From assembly GCA_964526565.1 (NCBI GenBank), contig CAZGMC010000005.1, positions 1 to 64,000 on the forward strand: a stretch of 64,000 nt of DNA, given 5' to 3'. Below the pieces are notes generated by a model that made no database searches, was not told where the DNA came from, and saw nothing but the letters and a program-made list of their open reading frames with translations. The DNA is from CAZGMC01 sp964526565 (lineage in GTDB: Bacteria; Pseudomonadota; Alphaproteobacteria; DSM-16000; Inquilinaceae). Below, piece after piece: positions 27,302 to 37,072 of this stretch (positions within the stretch are counted from its first letter, which is position 1; every line of letters starts with the position of its first letter). Made by a program: the position numbers and the translations under genes.

Positions 27302-29392
27302 TCACCGCCCCTCCCGCCGCCAGGCGGCCATCAGGCCGCCGACACCGAGCAGCAGGGCCAGTGCCGCCGGCATCAGCGGCGCCTCGCTGACGCCGGTCAC
27401 CACATAGTCGCCGTTGGCGCGCAGGCCGATCCAGTCGCGCCCGGCGGCATCGCGGCCCGGCTCGATGCGGCGCACCTCCGGCAGGCCGTCCTCGGCCAGC
27501 CAGGTCACCGAACCGCCGGTCGCCGCCGCCACCGGCGCCAGCCGTTCGGGCGTCGTGCGCAGGTCGGACAGCTCCGGCGGGTTGGCGGCGCCGACCACGG
27601 CCAGCGCCGTCTGCTCCTCGTCGGCCAAGCGGAAGATGCCGGGTTCTGCGGCGACGTAATGGCCGACGGCGCGGCCGGGGGCGGCCTCGGTCAATTCGAC
27701 CCGGGTCCGTTCGCCGGACGGCGTCAGCACCGTCACCGTGCGCGGTCCCGGCTCCAGGCTGCGCCGCTCGATGTCGATGCGCGTGCCGGAGACCTCGGCG
27801 CGCAGGTCGTTCTCCTCCAGCGCCGGTTCCTTCATCAGCCAGTGGGCCAGCCGGCGCAGCAGCTCGGCCTGCGGCCCGCCGCCCTCGAAGCCGCGGCTCC
27901 ACAACCAGATGTGGTCGCTCATCAGCTGGGCGACGCGGCCCTCGCCGAACCGGTCGAGGATCAGCAGTGGCCGGGCGTCGGCGCCGCTCATGACCACCGT
28001 GCCGCGGGTCGGCGCCACGTCGATCTGCCGGAACCAGCGGCCCCAGCCCGGCGGTCGGTCGCCGCCTCTGCCGCCTCTGCCGCCGCTGCCACCGCCATCC
28101 AGCGCCGCGGTCACCGGGTGGCGCAGCCCCGCCTCGCTGATTGCCGGCTGGAAGCCGCGCTCGACGATCTCGCCGGTCGGCTCGCCGGGCAGCACGCGGC
28201 CCAGCGGCGTGCGGTACAGGCTGAACACGTCGGCGAAGTCCGGCCCGCTTGCCTCCAGGAAGGCGCCGCCGTTCTCCACGTAATTTGCAATGTTGTTCAG
28301 GTAGGTGCTGTGCAGCACGCCGCGCCGCCGGTAGCGGTCGAAGATGATCAGGTCGAACTCGGCAAGACGCAGCTCGAACAGGTCGCGGATCGGGAAGGCG
28401 ATCAGCGACAGCTCGCTGATCGGCGTGCCGTCCTGGCCCTCGGGCGGGCGCAGGATGGTGAAATGCACCAGGTCGACGCCGGGGTCGGACTTCAGGATGT
28501 TGCGCCAGGTGCGCTCGCCGGGGTGCGGCTCGCCGGAGACCAGCAGGACGCGCAGCCGGTCGCGCACGCCGTTGACGACGACCACGGCCCGGTTGTTGGC
28601 CAGGGTCAGTTCCTGGTCGGCCGGCGCCGCCTCGAACTCGAACACCGTCGGGCCGCCATGGTCGATGCGGAAGGTCAGGTCGCTGTCGCGGCCGACGAAC
28701 AGCCGCTCGCGGCGCAACGGCTCGCCGTCGCGGGTCACGGTGACGTCGACCAGCCCGGCCGCCGCGGCCTCGGGCAGGTCGTCGACGCGCAGCGTGACCG
28801 TGACGGTGCGCCCGACCAGGCCGAATGCCGGCGCCTGCGCCACGACCAGGCGGCGGTCGGCCTCGTCGGGCCGGCCGGTCAGCAGGGTGTGCACCGGCCC
28901 CAGGCCGTCCAGCGCGGCCGGCGGCGGCACGTCGTGCACCTGCCCGTCGGTCAGCAGCACGGCTCCGGCCAGGCGGCGGCGCGGCACGTCGGCCACCGCC
29001 GACTCCATGGCGTCGAACAGCCGCGTCTCCTCGATCTCGTCGCCGCCGGCGCGCACCACGCGGACCTCCAGGTCGTCGAAGCCGGCCAGGGTCTCCCGCA
29101 GTTCGGCGAGCGCGTCCTCGGTACGGGCGGCGCGCCCGCCGGTCGCCTGGCTGGGCGACTCGTCGACGACGACCACGGCGACATCGCGCATCGGCTCGCG
29201 CTCCTCTTCGACCAGCGACGGGTTGAGCAGGGCCAGCGCCAGCGTCGCCGCCACCAGCCAGCGCCACGCCGCGCCGCGGGCGCGGCTGAGCGTCGCCGCC
29301 ACCAGCACCACGGCGACAAGGCCGAACAGCGGCCCCAGCAGGGTCCAGGGCAGCAGCGGCGCGAAGGCGATATCGGCGGCGGTCATCGGCAC
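27302..29392 (-). CDS. Membrane protein of the MoxR/DUF58/DUF4159 cluster
   Basis: A 696-residue protein with two N-terminal membrane segments (LGPLFGLVAVVLVAATL, AWRWLVAATLALALLNPSL), a degenerate vWA-like domain (DVAVVVVDESPSQATGG; LLTDGQVHDVP), a class-I glutamine-amidotransferase-like region (LIIFDRYRRRGVLHSTYLNN) and one C-terminal helix (ALALLLGVGGLMAAW). This is the usual last member of the alphaproteobacterial MoxR-DUF58-BatA/DUF4159 operon, thought to act in envelope quality control, with no defined reaction. A GGSGGRGGRGG stretch interrupts the middle. It follows the DUF4159 gene by 30 nt. Confidence 0.8.
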   Translation of the reverse strand: MPMTAADIAFAPLLPWTLLGPLFGLVAVVLVAATLSRARGAAWRWLVAATLALALLNPSLVEEEREPMRDVAVVVVDESPSQATGGRAARTEDALAELRETLAGFDDLEVRVVRAGGDEIEETRLFDAMESAVADVPRRRLAGAVLLTDGQVHDVPPPAALDGLGPVHTLLTGRPDEADRRLVVAQAPAFGLVGRTVTVTLRVDDLPEAAAAGLVDVTVTRDGEPLRRERLFVGRDSDLTFRIDHGGPTVFEFEAAPADQELTLANNRAVVVVNGVRDRLRVLLVSGEPHPGERTWRNILKSDPGVDLVHFTILRPPEGQDGTPISELSLIAFPIRDLFELRLAEFDLIIFDRYRRRGVLHSTYLNNIANYVENGGAFLEASGPDFADVFSLYRTPLGRVLPGEPTGEIVERGFQPAISEAGLRHPVTAALDGGGSGGRGGRGGDRPPGWGRWFRQIDVAPTRGTVVMSGADARPLLILDRFGEGRVAQLMSDHIWLWSRGFEGGGPQAELLRRLAHWLMKEPALEENDLRAEVSGTRIDIERRSLEPGPRTVTVLTPSGERTRVELTEAAPGRAVGHYVAAEPGIFRLADEEQTALAVVGAANPPELSDLRTTPERLAPVAAATGGSVTWLAEDGLPEVRRIEPGRDAAGRDWIGLRANGDYVVTGVSEAPLMPAALALLLGVGGLMAAWRREGR

Positions 29393-29422
29393 TCCATCAT
29401 TGGTCCGTCATTGGCCGCTCCG

Positions 29423-32260
29423 TTACTGGCCGAGGCGTTCCAGGATCGACGGCACATGCACCTGGTCGGCCTTGTAGTTGCCGGTCAGGGCGTACATCAC
29501 GAGGTTGACGCCGAACCGGTAGGCCATCTCGCGCTGGCGCTCGCCGCCCGGCACGACCGGGAACAGCGGCCGGCCGGTCTCGTCCATGGCCCAGGCGCCG
29601 GCCCAGTCGTTGCCGCCGATGATCACCGACGAGACCCCGTCATTGACGTGGGCGTCGGCGGTCTCCACCCACAGCTCGCCGCCGGCGAAGCGGCCGGGAA
29701 AGTCCTGCATCAGGTAGAAGGCGCGGGTCAGCACGTGCTCCGGCGGCACCGGCGACAGTGGCGGGATGTCCAGCCCGGCGGCCAGCGTGCGCAGGCGCTG
29801 CCCGCCGGGGCCGGCGCCCAGCACCGCACCGCCGCCGCCGTGCGCCTGGTCGCGGGTGTCGAACAGGATCATGCCGCCGTGGCGCAGATAGTCGTTGAGC
29901 CGGGCCGCGGCGCGGCCGGAGAGGTCCGGCTGCTCCGGCACCACCGGCCAGTACAGCAGCGGGAAGAAGGCCAGCTCGTCCTCGGCCGGGTCGACGCCCA
30001 GGGCGCCGACCGGCTCGGCGGCGGTGCGCAGGCGCAGCACGCGGCTCAGCCCGTCCAGCCCGGCGCGGCTGACCTCGTCGACCTCGGCGATGCCGGTCTC
30101 GACATAGGCCAGGTAGACATCGTTCGCCGCCATCAGGGCAAACTCGTCGTCGGTCTGCGCCTGCGCCGGCGGCACGACCAGCAGCACCGCCAGGGCCGCC
30201 GCCCCCAGCGTCGCCGCGCCCAGCGTCGCCGCCCCCAGCGTCGCCGCCCCCAGCGTCGCCGCCCCCTGCGTCGCCGCCCTCAGCGTCGCCGCCCCCAGCG
30301 TCGCCGCGCCCAGCGTCGCCGCCCGGCGCCGCCGCGGCGGCACGATCAGCCCGCGCAGGGCCAGCGCGATGGCCAGGTCGACGGCCACGAGCAGCATCGC
30401 CGCGGCCAGCAGCCAGGGCTGCAGCGGCGTCTCGCCGCGCACGTCGTAGCCGCCGATCACGACACCCTGGGGCAGCCCCTGCAGCCGCGCCACCGTGTCC
30501 ACCGTGGCGCCTAGGTTGAGCGCCTGCCGGGCGTCCTCGCTGCCGTAGAAGCCGGGCGGGTGGGCCGGGCCCACGGCGGCCTCCAGCGGCCGTTCGCCGG
30601 TCAGCGGCAGGGCCGTGGCCGGCGGCGCCTCCAGGCGGCCGAAGCCGTCCAGGGTCTGCAGCGGCGGCAGCGGCCCGCCGCCGCCCTCGCCGGCCACGCC
30701 GGCGCCGAGCGAGACCATGCGCCGCAGCATCGCCACGAACAGCCCCGACAGTGGCAGATTGGACCACTCCGGTCCGGCCGTGGTGTGGACCAGCACCAGC
30801 CAGCCGTCGCCGTGCGCCTCGGCGGTGACCAGTGGCGTGCCGTCGGCCAGCCGCGCCCAGGCGTGCTCGGCGAGGTCGATGGTCGGCTCGGCCAGCACCT
30901 GCCGGTCGATCAGCACGTCCTGCGGCACCTCCAGGCCGTAGAACGGACTGTCCGGGGTGAACGGCGCCAGCGGCATCGGCTCGGTCCAGCTCAGCGCGCC
31001 GCTCAGCGTGCGGTCGCCGAAGCGCAGCGGCACCGGCACCAGCGGATCCGGATTGGCGGCCAGCAGCGGCCCGGCGAAGCGGATCAGCACGCCGCCGCGC
31101 TCCATCCAGCCCTCCAGCGCCGCCATGTCCTCCGGCGCCGGGGTGCCGCGGTCGGGCAGCAGGATCGCCGCCACGCCGGCATCGGTCAGCGCCGCCGGGC
31201 TGCCGCGGGTGATTTCGCTGAACGGCGCCAGCGCCCGCGCCGGATAATAGGTGTCGGACAGCAGCGGTTGGGCCTCGCTCTGCGCATCGTCGGCGACCAG
31301 GCCGACCGGGTGGCGCCGCCAGCGCTGGTCGAGCAGCACCACGGCGCCGGCCGTGGTCTCGCCCTCGATGGCCAGGCGGGTCGCCTCGTTGCGCAGCGGC
31401 GTCGGCAGGTCGAGCCGCGCCTCGGCGACGGTCGCTCCGGGCGCGAAGGTCGCCGCCTGGCGGGCCAGCAGCCGGCCGTCGGGCCCGGTGGCGCGCACCT
31501 GCAGGCGCCGGTCCTCGCCGCCTCCGACGCGCTGCACGCGCACCGTCAGGTCGGCGCCGGTGCGGTCCGGCGGCGTCAGCAGCAGCGCCGTGGCGTCGGC
31601 CGCCGGCAGCACCGCGGCGGCGCTGCCGAAGCGCTGCAGCCGCTCGGCCAGGGCCGTCGCCTGCGGTCCGTCGAGGCCGTCGGTCAGCCACACGGCATGG
31701 GCGGACGACTCCAGGCGCAGCGTGTCGAGCGCCGCCAGCGCCGCAGCGCGATCCGCCGGCCACGGCTGCGGCGCCAGGGCGTCGGCGACGGTGCGGGCCT
31801 CGGCGGCGCGCATCGGCCCGGCCAGTTCCGGCGGCCGGCCCGGCGCGTCGGGCGTCGTGGCCAACACGACGACCCGCCGGCCCTGGCGCTCGGCCTGGTC
31901 GATCAGCTCCAGCATGCGCGTCTGGCGGGCCGCCCAGCCGGCCGCCGCCGCCCAGCCGTTGTCGACGACCAGCAGCAGCGGCCCCGACCCCGGCATCTCC
32001 GCCGCCGGATTCAGCAGCGGCCGGGCCAGGGCGACGATGACCAGCGCGGCGATCAGCAGGCGCAGCAGCAGCAGCCACAGCGGCGTGCGCTCCGGCGTGC
32101 GCTCGCGGGCAACCAGGTCGCGCAGCAGCCGGATGGCGGGGAAGCGCAGCAGCCGTGGCGCCGGCGGCGTCACCCGCAGCAGCCAGTAGATCACGGGCAG
32201 CACCGCCAGGGCGGCGAGCACCCACGGCGTGGCGAACACGAGGGGCCCGAGGTTGAGCAT
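29423..32260 (-). CDS. BatA-like/DUF4159 membrane protein
   Basis: A 945-residue protein. The N-terminus is BatA-type with two helices (LAALAVLPVIYWLLRV; LLLLRLLIAALVIVALA) and a vWA-like fold (GPLLLVVDNGWAAAAG); the middle resembles an amidotransferase-like domain; then one or two helices with nine or so AATLG pentapeptide repeats, and the C-terminal DUF4159 domain (LSGRAAARLNDYLRHGGMIL; FDTRDQ). Members of this operon likely act with the MoxR chaperone and DUF58 in the envelope. The repeat sits in a predicted membrane or export segment, which is odd. Six nt after the DUF58 stop. Confidence 0.82.
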   Translation of the reverse strand: MLNLGPLVFATPWVLAALAVLPVIYWLLRVTPPAPRLLRFPAIRLLRDLVARERTPERTPLWLLLLRLLIAALVIVALARPLLNPAAEMPGSGPLLLVVDNGWAAAAGWAARQTRMLELIDQAERQGRRVVVLATTPDAPGRPPELAGPMRAAEARTVADALAPQPWPADRAAALAALDTLRLESSAHAVWLTDGLDGPQATALAERLQRFGSAAAVLPAADATALLLTPPDRTGADLTVRVQRVGGGEDRRLQVRATGPDGRLLARQAATFAPGATVAEARLDLPTPLRNEATRLAIEGETTAGAVVLLDQRWRRHPVGLVADDAQSEAQPLLSDTYYPARALAPFSEITRGSPAALTDAGVAAILLPDRGTPAPEDMAALEGWMERGGVLIRFAGPLLAANPDPLVPVPLRFGDRTLSGALSWTEPMPLAPFTPDSPFYGLEVPQDVLIDRQVLAEPTIDLAEHAWARLADGTPLVTAEAHGDGWLVLVHTTAGPEWSNLPLSGLFVAMLRRMVSLGAGVAGEGGGGPLPPLQTLDGFGRLEAPPATALPLTGERPLEAAVGPAHPPGFYGSEDARQALNLGATVDTVARLQGLPQGVVIGGYDVRGETPLQPWLLAAAMLLVAVDLAIALALRGLIVPPRRRRAATLGAATLGAATLRAATQGAATLGAATLGAATLGAATLGAAALAVLLVVPPAQAQTDDEFALMAANDVYLAYVETGIAEVDEVSRAGLDGLSRVLRLRTAAEPVGALGVDPAEDELAFFPLLYWPVVPEQPDLSGRAAARLNDYLRHGGMILFDTRDQAHGGGGAVLGAGPGGQRLRTLAAGLDIPPLSPVPPEHVLTRAFYLMQDFPGRFAGGELWVETADAHVNDGVSSVIIGGNDWAGAWAMDETGRPLFPVVPGGERQREMAYRFGVNLVMYALTGNYKADQVHVPSILERLGQ
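30191..30325 (-). repeat. 15-bp in-frame tandem repeat, about 9 copies
   Basis: Near-identical units of gtcgccgcccccagc (plus strand) encode AATLG repeats (with AATLR and AATQG variants) inside the DUF4159 protein. Confidence 0.9.
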
Positions 32261-32266
32261 GCGGTC

Positions 32267-33226
32267 CTATCCCCTGGCCAGGGCGCCGGGACGCGCCTGG
32301 GTCAGCGCCGCGTACAGGGCGAGCAGGGCCGGCTGCGGCGGCCGGTCGGTGCGGTGCGTGGCGAAGCTCCAGCCGGCGGTGCGGGCCAGCGCCGCCAGCC
32401 CGGCCTGGTGCGCCTCCAGCCGCTCCACATAGGCGTCGCGGATGCTTTCCACACGCGGCACCAGCTCGTCGTGCTCGCCCTCCAGCCCGGCGAAGCGGAC
32501 CCGTCCGGCAAAGGGCAGGGTCTGCTCGGCCGGGTCGAGCACCTGCAACAGATGGCCGCGCCCGCCGCGCCCGGCAAACCCGGCCACGGCGCGGTCGACC
32601 TCGTCCAGTGGCGACAGGAAGTCGCCGATCAGCACCAGCTCGGCATGGCGCGGCACCGGCACGGCCGGCGGCAGGCTGGCGCCACCGCCGCCACCGCCGC
32701 CACCGCCGCCACCGCCGCCACCGCCGACGTGGCCGGTGTCGAGCGCCGCGGCGATGCGGCCCAGGTTGACGCGGCCGGTGGCCGGCGGCCCGGCACCGCC
32801 GAGCAGCGCCACCCGCTCGCCGGCGCGGCCGAGCAGCACGGCCAGCGCCAGCAGCAGCAGCTCGGCGCGCTCCCGCTTGGGCGGCACCTCGCGGCCCGAC
32901 TGGTAGGCCATGGACGGCGACCCGTCGCGCCACAGCCATACCGACTGCGAGGCCTCCCACTCGTACTCGCGGACATAGACGCCCTGGCTCTTGGCGGTCT
33001 GGCGCCAGTCGATGCGCTGGGTGGCGTCGCCCGGCTGGTAGTGGCGGAACTGCCAGAAGCTCTCGCCCATGCCGACGCGGCGCCGGCCGTGCACGCCCTG
33101 GGCGATGGTCGCCGCGACCCGCTCGGCCTGGACCAGCAGCGGCGGCAGGGCGCCGGCCAGCGCCTCGGCCTGGCGGCGGGCGCGGATGCCGGGGGAGGAG
33201 GACGTCATCGCCACGTCGGCCGGCAC
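32267..33226 (-). CDS. DUF58 domain protein
   Basis: A 319-residue cytoplasmic protein. The DUF58 signature FRHYQPGDATQRIDWRQTAK and YVREYEWEASQSVWLW is clear, followed by a vWA-like fold. Its ATPase partner is the MoxR gene directly upstream. A run of about 16 Gly residues, encoded by ccaccgccg-type repeats at about 32680-32724, splits the domain and is not part of the family. Spacing to MoxR is 4 nt. Confidence 0.9.
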   Translation of the reverse strand: MPADVAMTSSSPGIRARRQAEALAGALPPLLVQAERVAATIAQGVHGRRRVGMGESFWQFRHYQPGDATQRIDWRQTAKSQGVYVREYEWEASQSVWLWRDGSPSMAYQSGREVPPKRERAELLLLALAVLLGRAGERVALLGGAGPPATGRVNLGRIAAALDTGHVGGGGGGGGGGGGGGGASLPPAVPVPRHAELVLIGDFLSPLDEVDRAVAGFAGRGGRGHLLQVLDPAEQTLPFAGRVRFAGLEGEHDELVPRVESIRDAYVERLEAHQAGLAALARTAGWSFATHRTDRPPQPALLALYAALTQARPGALARG

Positions 33227-33230
33227 CGGG

Positions 33231-34244
33231 TCAAATGTAGGGCGCGCACAGCCGCGCGATCACGTCGTCGATGGTGACGCCGTCGGCGCGGGCGGCGAAG
33301 GTCAGCGCCATGCGGTGGCGCAGCACCGGTCCGGCCAGTGTCACCACGTCGTCCACCGATGGCGCCAGCCGGCCATCGAGCAGGGCGCGGGCGCGGCAGG
33401 CCAGCATCAGCGACTGGCTGGCGCGCGGCCCCGGTCCCCAGGCGACATAATCCTTGACCTCCGGCAGGCTGGTGGTGTCGGGCCGGCCATTGCGCACCAG
33501 GCCCAGGATGGCGTTGACGACGCCGTCGCCGACGGGGATGCGCCGCACCACGCGCTGCGCCTCCTGCAGGTCCTCGGGGCCCAGCACGCGCTGGACGCCC
33601 GCCTGCTCGGCGCCGGTCGTGGCGAGCAGCATGCGCCGCTCCGCCTCCAGGTCGGGGTAGCCGACGTCGACCTGCATCAGGAACCGGTCGAGCTGCGCCT
33701 CCGGCAGCGGGTAGGTGCCCTCCTGCTCCAGCGGGTTCTGGGTGGCCAGCACGTGGAACGGCCGCGGCAGCAGGTGGTAGTGGCCGGCCACCGACAAGCG
33801 GTGCTCCTGCATGGCCTGGAGCAGGGCCGACTGGGTGCGCGGGCTGGCGCGGTTGATCTCGTCGGCCATCAGCAGCTGGCAGAACACCGGGCCGGGCATG
33901 AAGCGGAACGCGCGCCGGCCGCCCTCCGTTTCCTCCAGGACCTCGGATCCCAGGATGTCCGACGGCATCAGGTCCGGCGTGCACTGGATGCGCCGGTCCT
34001 CCAGGCCCAGGACGATGCCCAGGGTCTCGACCAGCCGCGTCTTGGCCAGCCCCGGCACGCCGATCAGCAGCACGTGGCCGCCGCTGAGCAGCGTGATCAG
34101 GGTCTGGTCGACGACGGCGCGCTGGCCGAAGATGATCCGTTCGACCGCCTCGCGCGCGCGGCCCAGCCGGTCGCCCAGGTGATCGATCGCCTGGAGCAGG
34201 CCCGCCTCGTCGTCGTCGCGCAGGCCGGGGGCGGATGTGTGCAT
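33231..34244 (-). CDS. MoxR-family AAA+ ATPase
   Basis: A 337-residue AAA+ chaperone-like ATPase. Walker A is GVPGLAKTRL, Walker B LLMADEINRASPRTQSALL, sensor-1 in LATQNPLEQEGTYPLPEAQL. MoxR ATPases mature vWA proteins, here probably the DUF58 and BatA-like proteins of the same operon. First gene of the four-gene operon; a divergent promoter region of about 80 nt separates it from the DUF1285 gene. Confidence 0.94.
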   Translation of the reverse strand: MHTSAPGLRDDDEAGLLQAIDHLGDRLGRAREAVERIIFGQRAVVDQTLITLLSGGHVLLIGVPGLAKTRLVETLGIVLGLEDRRIQCTPDLMPSDILGSEVLEETEGGRRAFRFMPGPVFCQLLMADEINRASPRTQSALLQAMQEHRLSVAGHYHLLPRPFHVLATQNPLEQEGTYPLPEAQLDRFLMQVDVGYPDLEAERRMLLATTGAEQAGVQRVLGPEDLQEAQRVVRRIPVGDGVVNAILGLVRNGRPDTTSLPEVKDYVAWGPGPRASQSLMLACRARALLDGRLAPSVDDVVTLAGPVLRHRMALTFAARADGVTIDDVIARLCAPYI

Positions 34245-34327
34245 GGACGGTCACCCGAGATGTGTCGTCTGGTGTGTCGTCTGCGGAAGCCAGACCCTAT
34301 ATGTCTGCCAGGAGTTACTCAGATAAT

Positions 34328-34909
34328 ATGACCAAAATGGGAACGGACGAGACTGCGAGGATGCAGAAAGACGCGGCCGCCGCGGCCCGCCCGGCCGCCC
34401 GCTGCCCATCAGCCCGCTGCCCATCAGCCCGCCGCCCGTCGGCTGAGGACGAGGCCTACGACATCCGCATCGCCGCGGACGGCACTTGGTACTACCAGGG
34501 CACGCCGATCAACCGGATGGGCCTGGTCAGGCTGTTCGCCGGGGTGCTGCGCCGCGACGAGGCCGGCGACTACTGGCTGGTCACGCCGGCCGAGCGCGGC
34601 CGCATCGAGGTCGAGGACGCGCCGTTCGTCGCCGTGGAAATGACGGCCACAGGCGAAGGGCCGGACCAGGTGCTGACCTTCCGCACCAACCTGGACCATG
34701 TCGTCGAGGCCGGGCCGCAACACCCCGTTCGCGTCTTGGTCAATCCCGACACGGGCGAACCGCGGCCCTACGTTGTCATAAAAGACACACTGGAAGCCTT
34801 GATTGCACGCTCTGTATACTACGACCTAGTAGAACGTGCAGTCAACCATGACGGGACCATGGGCATATGGAGTCGGAGAGCTTTTTTCCCGTTGGAGGGC
34901 AGCAGATAA
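34328..34909 (+). CDS. DUF1285 protein
   Basis: A 193-residue protein. After a low-complexity N-terminus (three ARCPS/ARRPS repeats from a 15-bp duplication) the DUF1285 domain begins at about residue 40: DIRIAADGTWYYQGTPINRM, then LVRLFAGVLRRDEAGDYWLV and LTFRTNLDHVVEAGPQHPVR. The family is common in alphaproteobacteria next to NUDIX and cca genes; function unknown. ATG 34328 lies 10 nt after an aggag-like site. Confidence 0.85.
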   Translation: MTKMGTDETARMQKDAAAAARPAARCPSARCPSARRPSAEDEAYDIRIAADGTWYYQGTPINRMGLVRLFAGVLRRDEAGDYWLVTPAERGRIEVEDAPFVAVEMTATGEGPDQVLTFRTNLDHVVEAGPQHPVRVLVNPDTGEPRPYVVIKDTLEALIARSVYYDLVERAVNHDGTMGIWSRRAFFPLEGSR

Positions 34910-34923
34910 GTCTTGACAGCGAG

Positions 34924-35520
34924 ATGCTGCGGGAGCGACTCGTCTTGCGCGGCGTGACGCTGGCCGCGACTGGCCGGGTCCGCGGTGACCACGACCTGAA
35001 CCTGGACATGCCGCCGCCGGGGCCGCTGCGCCGGGCGGCGGTGCTGGTGCCGCTGGTCGAGCGGGACGTGGGCCTGACCGTGCTGCTGACCCAGCGCACC
35101 GCCCACCTGCACGCTCACGCCGGCCAGATCAGCTTCCCCGGCGGCGCCTTCGAGCCGGACGATGCCGACGCCGTCGCCGCCGCCCTGCGCGAGACGGAGG
35201 AGGAGATCGGGCTGTCCTCCGGCGACGTGGAGGTCCTGGGCCGGCTCGACACCTATGTCACGCGCACCGGGTTCGAGGTGACGCCGGTGGTCGGCCTGAT
35301 CCGGCCGCCGGTCCATCTGCGGCCCGACCCGTTCGAGGTGGCCGACGTGTTCGAGGTGCCGCTGACCTTCATCCTCGACCCGGCCAACCCGCAGCAGCAC
35401 AGCCGCGACCTGCTGGGCAGGCCCCGGTTCTTCTATGCCTTTCCCTACCACGACCGCTATATCTGGGGCGCCACCGCCGGCATGCTGCTCAACCTTCAGG
35501 AAGTGCTGACCGACTCGTGA
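34924..35520 (+). CDS. CoA pyrophosphatase (NUDIX hydrolase)
   Basis: A 198-residue NUDIX enzyme, most like NudL-type CoA diphosphatases. The box is GGAFEPDDADAVAAALRETE with EEIGL, preceded by the CoA-type LLTQRTAHLHAHAGQISFPG. In this box the first acidic position is Asp, as in many CoA diphosphatases. An in-frame ATG at 34867 overlaps the DUF1285 gene by 43 nt; I chose 34924 because the conserved part begins after it. Its TGA overlaps the next GTG (GTGA). Confidence 0.86.
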   Translation: MLRERLVLRGVTLAATGRVRGDHDLNLDMPPPGPLRRAAVLVPLVERDVGLTVLLTQRTAHLHAHAGQISFPGGAFEPDDADAVAAALRETEEEIGLSSGDVEVLGRLDTYVTRTGFEVTPVVGLIRPPVHLRPDPFEVADVFEVPLTFILDPANPQQHSRDLLGRPRFFYAFPYHDRYIWGATAGMLLNLQEVLTDS

Positions 35521-35834
35521 GAAAGCTGCTCCAGGTCCTGCCGCTGATCCTGCCGACGCTGCTGTACCTGGCCTATGTCGTGATGCAGCGGCGGCGGGCG
35601 CGGGCCACCGGCGCCGACCCGCTGCCGTGGTGGGACACGCGCACCGGCTTCTGGCTGGCCGTCACCGGCGTCGGGCTGTTCCTGGCCGTGCTGGCCGGCT
35701 GGGCCCTGACCGACGGCGCTCCGCCCGGCAGCATCTATGTGCCGGAGCGCTATGTCGACGGCGAGCTGCAGCCGGGCTATTTCATCGCACCCGGCGGAGC
35801 CGACGAGGCGGACGGCATCGGCACGCGGCCGTGA
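35517..35834 (+). CDS. DUF6111 membrane protein
   Basis: A 105-residue protein with two hydrophobic helices (LLQVLPLILPTLLYLAYVVM; FWLAVTGVGLFLAVLAGWAL) separated by a basic loop, and a C-terminal region VPERYVDGELQPGYFI. The DUF6111 family is found in alphaproteobacteria between NUDIX and cca genes. Both its GTG start and its stop overlap neighbouring genes by 4 nt (GTGA). Confidence 0.8.
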   Translation: MRKLLQVLPLILPTLLYLAYVVMQRRRARATGADPLPWWDTRTGFWLAVTGVGLFLAVLAGWALTDGAPPGSIYVPERYVDGELQPGYFIAPGGADEADGIGTRP

Positions 35835-37072
35835 AGGTCGACCTGCCCTGGATGCACGAGCCGGCGACGCGGCGGGTGATCGCCGCGCTGGCGGCGAGCC
35901 CGGCGCCCGAGAGGACATCCGAGGCGGTGCCGGCGCGGTTCGTCGGCGGCTGCGTGCGCGATGCCCTGCTCGGCCGCATCGGTCCCGGCACCGACATCGA
36001 CATCGCCACGCCGCTGCCGCCGCCGGCGGTGGCCGAGGCGCTGCAGCGCGCCGGCCTGCGCGCCATCCCCACCGGCATGAGCCACGGCACCGTCACGGCG
36101 TTGGACCCGGCCTCCCGCCGGACCTTCGAGATCACCACCCTGCGCGTCGACGTGGAGACTGACGGCCGCCACGCCACGGTCGCCTTCACCGACGACTGGC
36201 GGGCCGACGCGGCGCGGCGCGACTTCACCATGAATGCCCTGTCGGCCGACCCGGACGGCACCGTCCACGACTATTTCGGCGGCGTGGCGGACGCGCTGGC
36301 CGGGCGGGTGCGCTTCGTCGGCGACCCGGCCGAGCGGCTGGCGGAGGACTATCTGCGGCTGCTGCGCTTCTTCCGCTTCCACGCCCACTATGGCCGCGGC
36401 GCCCCGGACCCGGCGGCGCTGGCGGCGTGCCGCGCCCATGCGGCCGGGCTGGAGCGCATCTCCGGCGAGCGCATCCGGGTCGAGACCCTGAAGCTGCTGA
36501 CGGCACCCGACCCGGCGCCGACCTGGCGGCTGATGGCCGCGGCCGGGGTGGCCCGCCGCATCCTGGGCGAGCCTGGCGACGCTGATCGGCTGGCCGGGCT
36601 GGTGCGGGTCGAGGCGGCCGCCGATCCGCTGCGCCGCTTGGCCGCTCTGCGCAGCGGCAACGGCGCCGGCGCCCTGGCCGTGGCCGAGCGCCTGCGCTGC
36701 GCCAACGCCGAACGCGACCGCCTGGTGGCGATCGCCGCGCACGCCGGGGCGGTGCCGGCCGGCCTGGACCGGCGGTCCTTGCGCCGGCTGCTCTACCGCC
36801 TGGGCCGGCCCCTGGTCATCGACCTGATCCTGCTGGCCTGGGCGGCGGCCCCGGCCGACCGCCGCTTCGCCGCCCTGCTGGCCTGGGCCGAGGCGTGGCA
36901 CCCGGTCACCCTGCCGGTCAAGGGCCGCGACGCGGTGGCCGCCGGGCTGCCGAAGGGCCCGGCCGTGGGCCAGGCCCTGCGCGCCGTCGAGGCCTGGTGG
37001 ATCGAAAACGACTTCCAGCCCGACCGGCAGGCCTGCCTGGCCCGGCTGGGGGAACTGGCAGTGGAGAGGTAA
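35831..37072 (+). CDS. cca: CCA tRNA nucleotidyltransferase
   Basis: A 413-residue class II nucleotidyltransferase. It has the nucleotide-binding and metal motifs FVGGCVRDALLGR and GTDIDIATPLPP near residues 37-65, the RRDFTMNALSADPDG motif, and ERLAEDYLRLLRFFRFHAHY for the neck domain. It adds or repairs the 3' CCA of tRNA. The C-terminus has no obvious HD phosphohydrolase domain. GTG 35831 overlaps the DUF6111 stop. Confidence 0.92.
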   Translation: MKVDLPWMHEPATRRVIAALAASPAPERTSEAVPARFVGGCVRDALLGRIGPGTDIDIATPLPPPAVAEALQRAGLRAIPTGMSHGTVTALDPASRRTFEITTLRVDVETDGRHATVAFTDDWRADAARRDFTMNALSADPDGTVHDYFGGVADALAGRVRFVGDPAERLAEDYLRLLRFFRFHAHYGRGAPDPAALAACRAHAAGLERISGERIRVETLKLLTAPDPAPTWRLMAAAGVARRILGEPGDADRLAGLVRVEAAADPLRRLAALRSGNGAGALAVAERLRCANAERDRLVAIAAHAGAVPAGLDRRSLRRLLYRLGRPLVIDLILLAWAAAPADRRFAALLAWAEAWHPVTLPVKGRDAVAAGLPKGPAVGQALRAVEAWWIENDFQPDRQACLARLGELAVER

